Source of the DNA: Eretmocerus hayati
Lineage: Eukaryota > Arthropoda > Insecta > Hymenoptera > Aphelinidae
Length of the DNA stretch: 64,000 nt
Reading direction: 5' to 3'
Assembly: GCA_029851415.1 (NCBI GenBank)
Contig: CM056742.1
Coordinates: 77,800,748 to 77,864,747, forward strand
The notes below the pieces were generated by a model. That model did not search any database and was not told the origin of the DNA. It saw only the letters and a program-made list of their open reading frames with translations. The first letter of the stretch is position 1. Every line of letters starts with the position of its first letter. Below, piece after piece: positions 23,411 through 35,200 of this stretch. The translations under genes and the position numbers were made by a program.

Positions 23411-23727
23411 AACGCCTAGACACGTTGCGGGAACTGGTAGTCCGCCATAACGCTGAAACTCGGGAAGAACAAGCTGGAGCGTATAACAAGAATAGGAAAA
23501 ATTTCACGTTCAGTGTAGAAGATGTAGTGGGAAGGGAAACGCATTTCCTGTCTAACGCCGCGAATCGGTTCAACGCCAAGTTAGCTCCGAAATACGAGGG
23601 TCCGCTGACCATAGTAGAAGTAAAATCTCCGGTCGTTTACGTGATGGAAGGACCCACTGGCCAACGGGCTGCTCCAACCCACATCTCCTATCTCAAACGT
23701 TGGATCCCACCCCGAAAAACTGGCTAG
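23380..23727 (+). pseudogene. Gypsy-type integrase C-terminal region
   Basis: This frame continues the integrase after the break near 23400. It has a charged helix (HNAETREEQAGAYNKNRKNF), then the SH3-like part with LAPKYEGPLTIVEV and a THISYLKRW end, typical of Ty3/gypsy integrase C termini. No env-like frame follows; the next 160 bp lead straight into satellite B. Confidence 0.85.
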
Positions 23728-23885
23728 ATGCATGAGTAAGGATTCCGCCATCCACCTCAACGAAGACTAGTGAAAAGTATTTTTTTGTTCTGCTTCCTTG
23801 CAGGTATGACAGAAGATCCGCCGAGAGACCGCAGCTGCTCACCTTGCCCGGAGGATATCCGGAGCATCGCGTGTTGCTGGGCGCG
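23728..23885 (+). other. Tail of the gypsy element before satellite B
   Basis: This short stretch holds a clean splice-acceptor-like sequence (T-rich tract then CTTCCTTGCAG near 23785-23803) and no repeat of the leader. Satellite B starts at GTTGTTCGCA near 23886. The LTR expected here is absent. Confidence 0.5.
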
Positions 23886-26800
23886 TGTTGTTCGCAATCA
23901 CCAATGGGGCAGGAAGTAATTTAAGCATCTATTTCCGTTGTCCCGAAAGGAAAATCGAAGCGATAATCGTGCAACAACAATCTGGGACGCCGCCATGAAT
24001 TTTTTCTATTTTCAACCCCCGCACAGGGTTTGTTCGCATTCACCATTGGGACTGTGGAAGATTCAGGCATCTATTTCCGTCGTCCCGATGTTAAATACGG
24101 AACGATCATCGTACACCGACGATCTGGAGCGCCGGCGTGTTTTTCTCGATATTCAACCCCCGCACAGGGGTTGTTCGCATTCACCAATGGAGCTGTAGTA
24201 GATTCGGGCATCAATTTTGGTCGTCCCAAAGTGAGGATCGGAGCGATAATCGTGCACCGGCGATCCGGATAACCGCCGTGAATTTTATCGATTGTCAACG
24301 CCCGCATAGGCGTTGGTCGCATATACCAATGGGGCTGGGAAAAATTTAGGCATCTATTTCCGTCGACCCGGAGTGTAGATGAGAGCGATAATCGTTCACT
24401 GGGGATCCGGGGTGCCGCCGTGAATCATTTCGATTTTCAACCCCCGCATAGGGGTTGTTCGCATCTCCCAATGGGGCTGGAAACAATCCAGGGATCTATT
24501 CTCGTCGTCCCAGAGTGAGAATGGGAGCGATAATCGTGCACCGGCGATCCGAAGTACCGCCATGAATTTTACAATTTCCAACCCCCGCATATGGGTTGGT
24601 CTCATTCACCTATGGGGCTGGGAAAAATTCAGGCATCTATTTTTGTCTTCCAGGAGTGGCAATCGAAGCGAGAATCGTGCACCGACGATCTGGTGCGCCG
24701 CTCCGAATTTTGTCGATTTTCAACACCCGCGCAGGGGTTGTTTGCTTTCACGAATGGAGCTGGGAGTAATTAAAGTATCTATTCCCGTTGTCCCGAGAGG
24801 AAAATCGTGGCGATAGTCGTGCACCGACAATCTGGAACGCCGCCGCAAATGTCTTCGATTTTTCACTTCCGCATAGAGGTTGTTTGCATTCACCAATGGG
24901 GCTGGAGAAAATTCAATCATCAATTTTCGTCGTCCCGGAGTGAAAATCGAAGCGATAATCGTGCGGCGGCGATCCGGAGCACCGCCGTGGATTTTTTCGA
25001 TTTTCAACCTCCGCATAGGGGTTGGACTCATTCACGTATGGAGTTGGAGAAATTCAGGCATCTAATCCCGTCGTGCCGGAATGAAAATCGAAGGGATAAT
25101 CGTGCAACGGCGATCCAGAGCGCCACCGTGGAATTTTTCGATTTTGGACCCCTAAATAGGGGGCGTCCGTATCCACCAATGAGGCTGCAAGAGATTTAAG
25201 CATCTATTTCCGTTGTCCCGAAGCGGAAATCGAAGCGATGATCGTGCACCGACAATCCGGAGCACCGCCGTGAATTCTTCCGAATTTCAACCCCCGCATA
25301 GGCGTTGGTCGCATATACCCATGGGGCTGGCGAAAATTCAGGCAACTATTCCCGTCACCCCGGATTGTAGATCGGAGCGATGATCGTTCACCGGCGATCC
25401 AGAGCACCGCCATGAATTTCTTCGATTTTCAACTCCCGCGTATGGGTTCTTCGCATTCCCCAATGGGGCTGTAGTAGATTCAGGCATCTATCTTCGTCGT
25501 CCCAAAGAGAGACGCAGAGCGATAATCGTGCACCGGCGATCCGGAGCACCGCCATGGGGTTCTTTGATTTTCAACCCCCGCATAGGGGTTATTCGCATTC
25601 CCCAATGGGGCTGTAAAAGATTCAGCCATCTATTTTCGTCGTCCTGGAGTAAGAATCGGAGCGAACTCGTGCACCGGCGGACCGGAGCCCCACCGTGAAT
25701 TCTTTCGATTTTGAACCCCTGAATAGGAGTTAATTGCATTCACAAATGGGGCTGGAAGTGATTTAAGTATCTATTCCCGTTGTCCCGAAAGGAAAATCGG
25801 AGTGATCATCGTTCACCGACAATCTGGATCGCCGTCGTGGATTCTTCCGATTTTGAACCCCCGCGTAGGGGTTGTTTGCATTCAGCACTGGGGCTGTAGT
25901 AGATTGAGGCATCTATTTTCGTCGTCCAAAAGTGAGAATCGGAGCGATAATCGTGCTTTGGCGATTCGGAGCACCTCCGTGAATTTCTTCGTTTTCCATT
26001 CCCCGCATAGGAGTCGGTCGCATTCACCAATGGGGCTCGAAGTAGTTTAAGCATCTATTTCTGTTGTCCCTGAAGGAAAATCGGAGCGATAATCGTGCAT
26101 CGACGATCTGGAGCACCGCCGTGGATTTTTTCGATTTTCTACCCCTGCATGAGGGTAGTTCCCATCCACAGATGGGTCTGGAAGTGATTCAAACATCTAT
26201 TTCTGTTGTCCCGAAGTTAAAACAGAAGCGATGATCGTACACCGACGATATGGAGCGCCGCCGGGAATATTTTCGATTTTCAACCCCCGCTCAGGGGTTG
26301 TTCTTATTCCCAATGGAGCTGGGGAAAATCCAGGCATCTATTTTCGTCGTCCCAAAGTGAGAATCGAAGCGATAATCGTGCACCGGGGATCCAGAGCGCC
26401 ATCGTGAATTTTCTCGATTTTGCACCCCCGAATAGGGGGCGTTCGTATCCACCAATGGGGCAAGTGATTTAAGCATCTATTCCCATTGTCCCGAAAGAAA
26501 GATCGTAGCGATGATCGTTCACCGGAGATCCGGAGCGCCGCCGTGGATTTTTTCGATTTCCAACCCCCGCATAGGCGTTGGTCGCATATACCAACGGGGC
26601 TGGCAAAAATTCAGGCATCTATTTCCGTCACCCCGGAGTGTAGATCGGAGCGATGATCGTTCACCGGCGATCCGGAGCGCCGCCGTGGATTTTTTCGATT
26701 TTCAACCCCCGCATAAGGGGCAATCCCATCCACCAATGGGGCTGGAAGTGATTTAAGCATCTATTTCCGTTGTCCCGAAGTTAAAACAGAAGCGAAGATT

Positions 26801-26895
26801 GGACACCGACGATATGGAGCGCCGCCGTGAATATTTTCGATTTTCAACCCCCGTGCAGGGTTTGATCCCAATCACCAATGGAGCTGGGGAAAATC
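23886..26895 (+). repeat. Satellite B, ~141-bp monomers, first block
   Basis: Monomers are recognised by CAACCCCCGCATAGGGGTTG, a short hairpin (CAACCCC paired with GGGGTTG), then a CACCAATGGGGCTG word, GCATCTATTTCCGT, and ATAATCGTGCACCG...GATCCGGAGC. Hairpin cores lie near 24019, 24155, 24296, 24438, 24580 and onward, 136-142 bp apart. About 21 copies run in this direction, diverged from one another by many substitutions. No gene is present. Open frames of 60-130 codons recur with the monomer. Confidence 0.95.
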
Positions 26896-29800
26896 GAAAA
26901 AATCTACGGCGAAGCTCCAGATCGTCGGTGCACGGATATATTTTCGATTTTCATCCCGAGACGACGAAAATCGATGATTGAATCTTTTCCAGGCCCATTG
27001 GTGAATGCAAACAACCCCCATGCGGAAGTTGAAAATTGAAGAAGTCGCGGCGGCGCTCCGGATCGCCGGTGCGAGATTGTCGCTCCGGTTTCAACTTCGG
27101 GACGACAGAAAGAGATGCTTGAATCTCCTCCAGCCTCATTGATGAATGCGAACAACCCCCGCGCGGGGGTTGAAAATCGGAACAATTCACGGCGGCGTTC
27201 CAGATTGTCGGTGCACAATTATCGCTTCGATTACCTTTCGGGACGATGAGAATAGATGCTTGATTACTCCCAGCCCCATCGGTGGATGCAAACAACCCCC
27301 ATTCAGGGGTTCAAAATCGAAAAAATTCACGTTGGGGCTCTGGTCCGCCGGTGCACAATTATCGCTCTGATTCTCTCTTTGGGACGACGAAAATAGATGC
27401 CTGAATCTACTAGAGCCCCATTGGTGAATGCAAACAACCCCTATGCGGGGGTTGGAAATCGGAACAATTCACGGCGGCGTTCCAGATTGTCGGTGTACGA
27501 TTATCGCTTCGATCACCTTTCGGAAATAGATGCTTGATTACTCCCAGCCCCCTCGGTGGATGCAAAGAACCCCCATCCAGGGGTTCAAAATCGAAGATAT
27601 TCACGTTGGGTTTCTGGTCCGCCGGTGCACGATTATCGCTCCGATTTTAACTCCAGGACGACGGAAATAAATGGCTGAATCTTTTACATTCCCATTGGGG
27701 GATGCGAACAACCCCTATGCGGGGGTAGAAAATCGAAGAAATTCACGGCGGTGCCCCGGATCGCCGGTTCACGATTATCGCTCCCATTTTCACTCCAGGA
27801 CGACGAAAAAAGATGGCTGAATCTACTACAGCCCCATTGGTGAATTCGAACAACCCCTATGCGGGGGTTGAAAATCGGAAAAATTCACGGCCGTGCTCCG
27901 GATCGCCAGTGCACAATTATCGCTCCGATTCTCTCTTTGGGACGACGAAAATGAATGCCTGAATCTACTACAGCCCCATTGGTGAATGCGAAAAACCCCT
28001 ATGCAGGGGTTGAAAATCGAAGAAATTCACGGCGGTGCTCCGGATCGCCGGTTCACGATTAGCGCTCCCATTTTCACTCCAGGACGACGAAAAAATATGG
28101 CTGAATCTACTACAGTCCCATTGGTGAATTCGAACAACCCCTATGCGGGGGTTGAAAATCGGAAAAATCCACGGCGGTGCTCCGGATCGCCAGTGCACAA
28201 TTATCGCTCCGATTCTCTCTTTGGGACGATGAAAATGGATGCCTGAATCTACTACAGCCCCATTGGTGAATGCGAACAACCCCTATGCGGGGGTTGAAAA
28301 TCGGAAAAATTCACGGCGGTGCTCTGGATCGCCAGTGCACAATTATCGCTCCGATTCTCTCTTTGGGACGACGAAAATGGATGCCTGAATCTACTACAGC
28401 CCCATTGGTGAATGCGAACAACCCCTATGCGGGGGTTGAAAATCGGAAAAATTCACGGCGGTGCTCCAGATCGTCCGTGCACGGATATCGCTTCGATTTC
28501 CCTTCAGGGACAACAGAAATAGATGCTTGAACTACTTCAAGCCCCATTGGTGAATGCGACCGACTCCTATGCGGGGAATGAAAAACGAAGAAATTCACGG
28601 CGGTGCTCCGGATCGCCGAAGCACAATTATCGCTCCGATTCTCACTTTGGGACGACGAAAATAGATGCCTTGATCTACTACAGCCCCATTGCTGGATGCG
28701 GACAACCCCTATGCGGGGGTTCAGAATCGGAAGAATTCACGGCGGTGCCACGGATCGCCGGTTCACGATTATCGCTCCCATTTTCACTCCAGGACGACGA
28801 AAAAAGATGGCTGAATCTACCACAGCCCCATTGGTATATGCAACCAATCCCTATGCGGGGAATGAAAAACGAAGAAATTCACGGCGCTGCTCCGAATCGC
28901 CAAAGCACAATTATCGCTCCGATTCTCTCTTTGGGACGATGGAAATAGATGCCTGAATCTACTTCAGCCTCATTGGTGAAAGCGAACAACCCCTTTGCGG
29001 AGGTTGAGAATCGAAAAAATCCACGGTGGTGCTCCGGATCGCCGGTGCACGATTATCTTTCTTATTCTCACTTCAGGACGACAAAAATAGATGGCTGAAT
29101 CTTTCACAGCCCCATTGGGGAATGCGAACAACCCCTATGCGGGGGTTAAAAATCGATGAAATTCATGGCGTCGCTCCGGATCGCCGGTGCACGATTATCG
29201 CTCTGATTCTCTCTTTGGGACGACGGAAATAGATGCATGAATCTACTACAGCCCCTTCGGTGAATGCGAACAACCCCTATGCGGGGGTGGAAAATCGGCA
29301 AAATTCACGGCGGTGCTCCAGATCGTCGGTGCACGAATATCGCTTCTACTTCCCCTCTCGGGACAACGGAAATAGATGCTTCAATCATTTGCCCCATTGG
29401 TGGATACGAACGCCCCCTATTCAGAGGTTCAAAATCGGAGAAATTAACGGTGGCGCTCTGGATCGCCGGTGCACGATCATCACTTCGATTCTCAGTTTGG
29501 GACGACGAAAATGAATGCTTGGATTTTCCCCAGCTCCATTGGTGAATGGGATCAACCCCTGCACGGGCGTTGGCAATCGAAAATATTCACGGCGGCGCTC
29601 CAGATCGTCGGTGTACGATAATCGCTTCTGTTTTAACTTCGGGACGACGAAAATAGATGCTCAAATCACTTCCAGCCCATTGGAGAATGCGAACTACCCC
29701 TATGCAGGGGTTCAAAATCGAGAAAAGCCACGGTGGCGCTCCGAATCGCCTGTGCACGATTATCGCTCCGATTTGCACTTCAAGACGACGGGAAAAAGAT

Positions 29801-30017
29801 GCTCGAATTTCTCGCAGACCCGTTGGTGAATGCGACGAACCCCTATGCGGGGGTTGAAAATCGAACAAATTCACGGCGGCGCTCCGGATCGCCGGTTCAC
29901 AATTATCGCTCCGATTCTCACTTCAGGACTACGAAAATAGATCCCTGGATTATTTCCAGCCACATGAGTATATGCGACACGCGTATGCGGGGGTTGAAAT
30001 TTGAAAAATTCACGGCG

Positions 30018-30572
30018 CACTACAGGTAATGCGGGTATTTTTTTTTATTTTTAGCTATTTTCTCAGAGATGCGTTGACCGATTGCAATGAAACAAAATGC
30101 ATTATATTGCTCGAAGCCTCTGGAATTGCGACCAAATACTCAAAGCGTGGTATCTAGATATTAACAATCAACAAATTGAATTGTTAATAACTTACCGTAT
30201 CCGCGCCAATTGCACAGCACCGATGAAAATCTTGTCATACTGTTCTGTGCAGTGAAAATTTTCTTCCGAGCTCTCTGAGGTATTCAGAACTGGATTATAG
30301 TGGTGAATTTGCAGAATTGAGGATTGTTTAAACAATAATTACGGACAAATTTTCAACTGATAATTAAATACAGAGCTAAGTTTGAAATTTCTCCATACAT
30401 CAGAGCAATTTCAATTTGTTGATTGTTAATATCTAGATACCACGCTTTGAGTATTTGGTCGCAATTCCAGAGGCTTCAAGCAATATAATGCATTTTGTTT
30501 CATTGCAATCGGTCAACGCATCTCTGAGAAAATAGCTAAAAATAAGAAAAAATACCCGCATTACCTGTAGTG
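30018..30572. mobile_element. 555-bp foldback element with CACTACAGG ends in satellite B
   Basis: Inverted repeats of about 175 bp start CACTACAGGTAATGCG and remain nearly perfect through CAATCAACAAATTGAA. The spacer of about 200 bp has no coding sequence. The satellite word CGGCG is present on both sides (30013-30017 and 30573-30577) and once in uninterrupted monomers, giving a 5-bp target duplication. If the terminus is taken one base further out, the duplication is GGC (3 bp). The CACTA-like start is suggestive but not decisive for a superfamily. Confidence 0.88.
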
Positions 30573-31226
30573 CGGCGGTGCTCCGAATCGCCGGTGCATG
30601 ATTATCGCTCCGATTCTTACTTCGGGATGACAAAAATAGATGCTTCGATTTTTCCCAGCTCCATTGGTGAATGGGATCAATCCCTATGCGGCAGTTGAAA
30701 ATCGAAGAAAGTCACGTGCGTCGCTCCAGATTGTCGGTGCACGATTATCGCTCCGATTTTTCTTCAGGGACAACAGAAATAGATGCTTAAACTACTTCGA
30801 GCCCCATTGGTGAATGCGACGAAACCCTATGCGGGGAATGAAAATCGATGAAATCCACGGCGGTGCTCCGAATCGCCAAAGCACGATTATCGCTCCGATT
30901 CTTACTTTGGGACGACGAACATAGCTGCCTTAATCTTTACAGCCCCATTGCTGAAAGCGAACAAACCCTATGCGGAGGGTTCAAAATTGGAAGAATTGAC
31001 GGCGGCGCTCCGGATCGCCGGTGAACGATCATCGCTCCGATCTTCACTCCGGGGTGACGGGAATACATGCCCGAATTTTCGCCAGCCCCACTGATATATG
31101 CGACCAACACCTATGCGGGGGTTGAAAATCGAAAAAATCTACGGTGGCGCTCCGGATCACCGGTGAACGATCATCGCTCCGATCTACACTCCGGGGTGAC
31201 GGAAATACATGCCTGAATCTCCGCCA

Positions 31227-32080
31227 GGCCGAGTCTACATAGACGCGCTCACCCCGGGCGCGCGCGCTCTCTCCGCTTGCACTCTCCATCCAGACACCGG
31301 AGTAGGTACCGAAAGTGGGATTTGAAAATCTTTTGACGAGTGTTCCCTCTCAATTGGAGTATCAGCTCGGGTTTGTGAGATGAAAAACGGCCAGTCTATT
31401 GCGTAAATCGACCAAAAAATTTATTTGCATCGTATAGAGATCGAAAAATGAGAGGCGTGGTTGTGTCTCATATGAGCATCCCCCAACTCTTCATCAGGTC
31501 TCCAACTTGCAAACCATTCAGCGATATTCAGCATCATCTTGGTTATACATTGGTACTTATTTCAGAAGCTGAATAATGAGCTAAAGTGTATGAAATCTTG
31601 ATTAATAACACCCGAGATGTCCCAAATTTACGGAGGAGTGACTCTTGTAACACAATTTTGATCTTTGGTGTACATGGAATAGCTCGATTCTTCTTCACCA
31701 GAATTCCGCACAGCTTTGCTTATTTAACGGTTTCTGGTGAAGGTCTCAATGCAAACCTAAAATAATGTTGAATATTGTCGGATAAGTCGCGAGTTGGGGA
31801 CCTGAGAAGTTGGGGAACGTGATATTAGGCACATCGATCGACATCAAAGTCTCTCACTTTTCGATCTCCATTCGATACAAATAAATTTTTTGGTCATTCT
31901 TAAAAATAGACTGACGGGTTTTCATCTCACGAACTCATGCTGATACTCTGATTGAGAGGAAATACTCGTCAAAAGATTTTCAGATCCCATTTTCGGTACC
32001 CACTCCGGTGTTTGGGTGGAGAGTGCAAGCGGAGAGAGCGCGCGCGCGCCCAGAGTGAGCGCGTCTATGTAGACTCGGCC
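31227..32080. mobile_element. 854-bp foldback element with GGCCGAGTC ends in satellite B
   Basis: The ends are inverted copies starting GGCCGAGTCTACATAG. They run through a GC-rich tract (GCGCGCGCTCTCTCCGC) and on through GGTACC and AAATCTTTTGACGAGT, so the repeats exceed 180 bp and more distant pairing continues inward. CCA lies at 31224-31226 and 32081-32083 and once in the uninterrupted satellite word CGCCAGCCCCATTGG, giving a 3-bp target duplication. No transposase is seen. Confidence 0.88.
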
Positions 32081-32200
32081 CCAGCACCATTGGTATATGC
32101 GACCAACGCCTATGCGGGTTTTGAAAATCGAAATCGCTCCGATTTTCCTTTCGGGACAACGGAAACAGATGCTCCTGATATAATTCGGGCTCTGATATCG

Positions 32201-35200
32201 AAGATATGATTCGGGCATCTATTCTCGTCACCCCCGAGTGTAGATCGGAGCGATGATCGTTCAACGGCGATCCGGAGCGCCGCCGTGAATTCTTCCGATT
32301 TTCGACCCCCGCATAGGGGTTGTTCGCATTCAGCAATGGGGCTTTAGTAGATTAAGGCATATATTTTCGTCGTCCCAAAGTGAGAATCGGAGCGATAATC
32401 GTGCACCGACGATCTGGAGCACCGCCGTGGATTTTTTCGATTTTCAACCCCCGCATAAGGGGAGTTCCCATCCACCAATGGGGCTGGAAGTGATTTAAGC
32501 ATCTATTTCTGTTGTCGCGAATTCAAAAGAGAAGCGATAATCGTAAACCGACGATACGGAGCGCCGCCGTGAATATCTTCGATTTTCAACTCCCGTGCAG
32601 GGGTTGATCTCATCCGCCAATGGAGCTGGGGAAAATCCAGGCATCTTTTTTCGTAGTCCCAGGATGAGAATCGGGGCGATAATCGTGCACCGGGGATTCA
32701 AAGCGCAACCGAGAATTTTTTCGATTTTCAACCCCCGCATAGGCGTTGGTCGCATATACCAATGGGGCTGGCGAAAATTCAGGCATCTTTTCCCATCACC
32801 CCGGAGTGTAGATCGGAGCGATGATCGTTCACCGGCGATCCGGAGCGCCGCAGTGAATTCTCCCGAATCTCAAACCCCGCTCAGGGGGTGTTCGCATTCA
32901 CGAATGGGGCTGTAGTAGATTAAGGCATCTGTTTTCGTCGTCCCAAAGTGAGTATCGGAGCGATAATCGTGCTCCGGCGATTAGGAGCACCGCCGTCAAT
33001 TTCTTCGATTTTCAACCCCCGCACAGGGGTTGTTCTTATCCCCCAATGGGGCTGTAAAAGATTCAGCCATCTGTTTTCGTCGTCCTGAAGTGAGAATCGG
33101 AGCGATAATCGTGCACCGTCGATCCGGAGCAACGCCGTGAATTTCTTCGATTTTGCACCCCCGCATAGGGGTCGTTCGCATTCCCCAATGGGAATGTAGA
33201 AGATTCAGCCATCCATTTTCGTCGTCCTGAAGTGAAAATCGAAGCGATAATCGTGCATCGGCGGACTGGAGCCCCACCGTGGATTTTGTCGATTTCGAAC
33301 CCCTGGATAGGGGTTGATTGCATTCACCAATGGGGCTGGGAGTTATTCGAGTATCTATTCCCGTTGTCCCGAGAGGAAAATCGTGGTGATAATCGTGCAC
33401 CGACAATCTGGAACGCCGCCGCAAGTTTCTTCGATTTTCAACTTCCGCATAGTGGTTGTTTGCATTCACCAATGGGGCTAGAAAAAATTCAATCATCGAT
33501 TTCCGTCGTCCCGGAATGAAAATCGAAGGGATAATCGTGCACCGGCGATCCAGAGCGCCACCGAGAATTCTTTCGATTGTGGACCCCTGAATAGGGGGCG
33601 TTCGTATCCACCAATGAGGCTGCAAGTGATTCAAGCATCTATTTCCGTTAACCCGAAGGGGAAATCGAAGCGATAATCAAACACCGACGATATGGAGCGC
33701 CGCCGTGGATTTTTCCAATTTTCACCCCCCGCATGAGGATTGTTCGCATTCACCAATGGGGCTGTAGTGGATTCAGGCATCTATTCTCGTCGTCCCAAAG
33801 AGAGAATCGGAGCGATAGTCGTGCACCGGCGATCCGGAGCCCCGCCATCAATTTCTTCGACTTTCAACCCCCGCATAGGGGTTGTTCGCATCCCCCAATG
33901 GGGCTGTAGAAGATTTAGCCATCCATTTTCATCGTCCCGAAGAGAGAATCGGAGTGATAATCGTGCACCGGCGATCTGACGTATCGCCGTGGATTTCTTC
34001 GATTTTTAACCCCCGCATAGGAGTTGTTCGCATTCCCCAATGGGGCTGTAGTAGATTAAGGCATCTATTTTTGTCGTCCCAAAGGAAGAATTGTAGCGAT
34101 AATCGTGCACCGGCGATCCGGAGCACCGCCATGAATTTCTTCGATTTTCAACCCCCGAATAGGGGTTGTTCGCATTTCCCAATGGGAAGGTAAAAGATTT
34201 AGCCATCTATTTTCGTCGTCCTGAAGTGAAAATCGAAGCGATAATCGTTCACCGGCGGACCGGAGCCCCACCGTGAACTTTTTCGACTTTCGACCCCTGA
34301 ATGGGGGTTGTTTGCATCCACCGATGGGGCTGGGAGTAATCGAGCATCTATTCCCGTTGTCCCGAAAGGTAATCGAATCGATAATCGTGCACCGACAATC
34401 TGGAACGACGCCGTGAATTGTTCCGTTTCTCAACCCCCCGCAGGGGTTTTTCGCATTCACCAATGGGGCTGTCGGAGACTCAAGCATCTCTTTCTGTCTT
34501 CCCGAAGTTGAAACCGAAGCGACAATCTCGCAGCGGCGATCCGTGGCGCCTTCGCGAATTTTTCCGATTTTCGACTTCCGCATAGGGTTTGTTTGCATTC
34601 ACCAATGGAGCTGGGAAAAATCCAGGCATCCATTTCCGTCGTCCCAAAGTAAGCATTGGAGCGATAATCATGCACCGGCGATCCGGAGCGCCGCCGTGAA
34701 TTTCCTCGATTTTCAACCGCCGCACAGGAGTTGTTCTCATCCCCCAATGGGGCTGTAACAGATTTAGCCATCTATTTTCGTCGTCCTGAAGTGAAATTTG
34801 GAGCGATCATCGTGTACAGGCGATGCGGAGCGGCTTCGTTGATTTTTTCGATTTTCATCCCCCGCATAGGAGTTGGTCGCATTCACCAATGGGGCTCGGA
34901 GTAGTTTAAGCGTCCATTTCTGTTGACCCTGAAGAAAAATCGGAGCAATAATCGTGCAACGACGATCTGGAGCACCGCGCGTGAATTTTTTCGATTTTCA
35001 ACCCCCGCTTAGGGGTTGATCCCACTCACCAATGGTTCGTCGTCCAGAACCGAGAATCGGAGCGATAATCATGCACCGGCGATCCGGAGCGCCGAAGTGG
35101 ATTTTTTCGATTTCCAACCCCCGCATAGGCGTTGGTTGCATATACCAATGGGGCTGGCGAAGATTCAGGCATCTATTCCCGTCAACCTGGAGTGTAGATC

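Larger units (their letters stand above)
10958..23885 (+). mobile_element. Degenerate Ty3/gypsy-type LTR retrotransposon
   Basis: Gag, protease, reverse transcriptase, RNase H and integrase occur in the Ty3/gypsy order on the plus strand between 13443 and 23727, preceded by about 2.5 kb of leader-like DNA. All parts carry frameshifts or stops and gag is split by a 4.2-kb insertion. The left limit is set by the end of the Penelope-like homology at 10957 and the right limit by the start of satellite B. No matching pair of long terminal repeats was found: the sequence after pol is only about 160 bp and does not repeat anything upstream. The 3' LTR is therefore missing or replaced by satellite, and the 5' LTR cannot be delimited. 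Gag and pol appear to have shared one frame originally, separated only by a TGA at 20122-20124. Confidence 0.85.
26896..32200 (-). repeat. Satellite B, inverted middle block
   Basis: At about 26896 the array switches orientation, within GGGAAAATCGAAAAAATC; the word GAAAATC suits both orientations and may be the joining microhomology. The monomers then read as reverse complements (AACCCCTATGCGGGGGTTGAAAATC, in pieces) until about 32200. Two foldback elements interrupt the block. The stretch 27800-28550 has especially similar neighbouring monomers. Confidence 0.92.
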
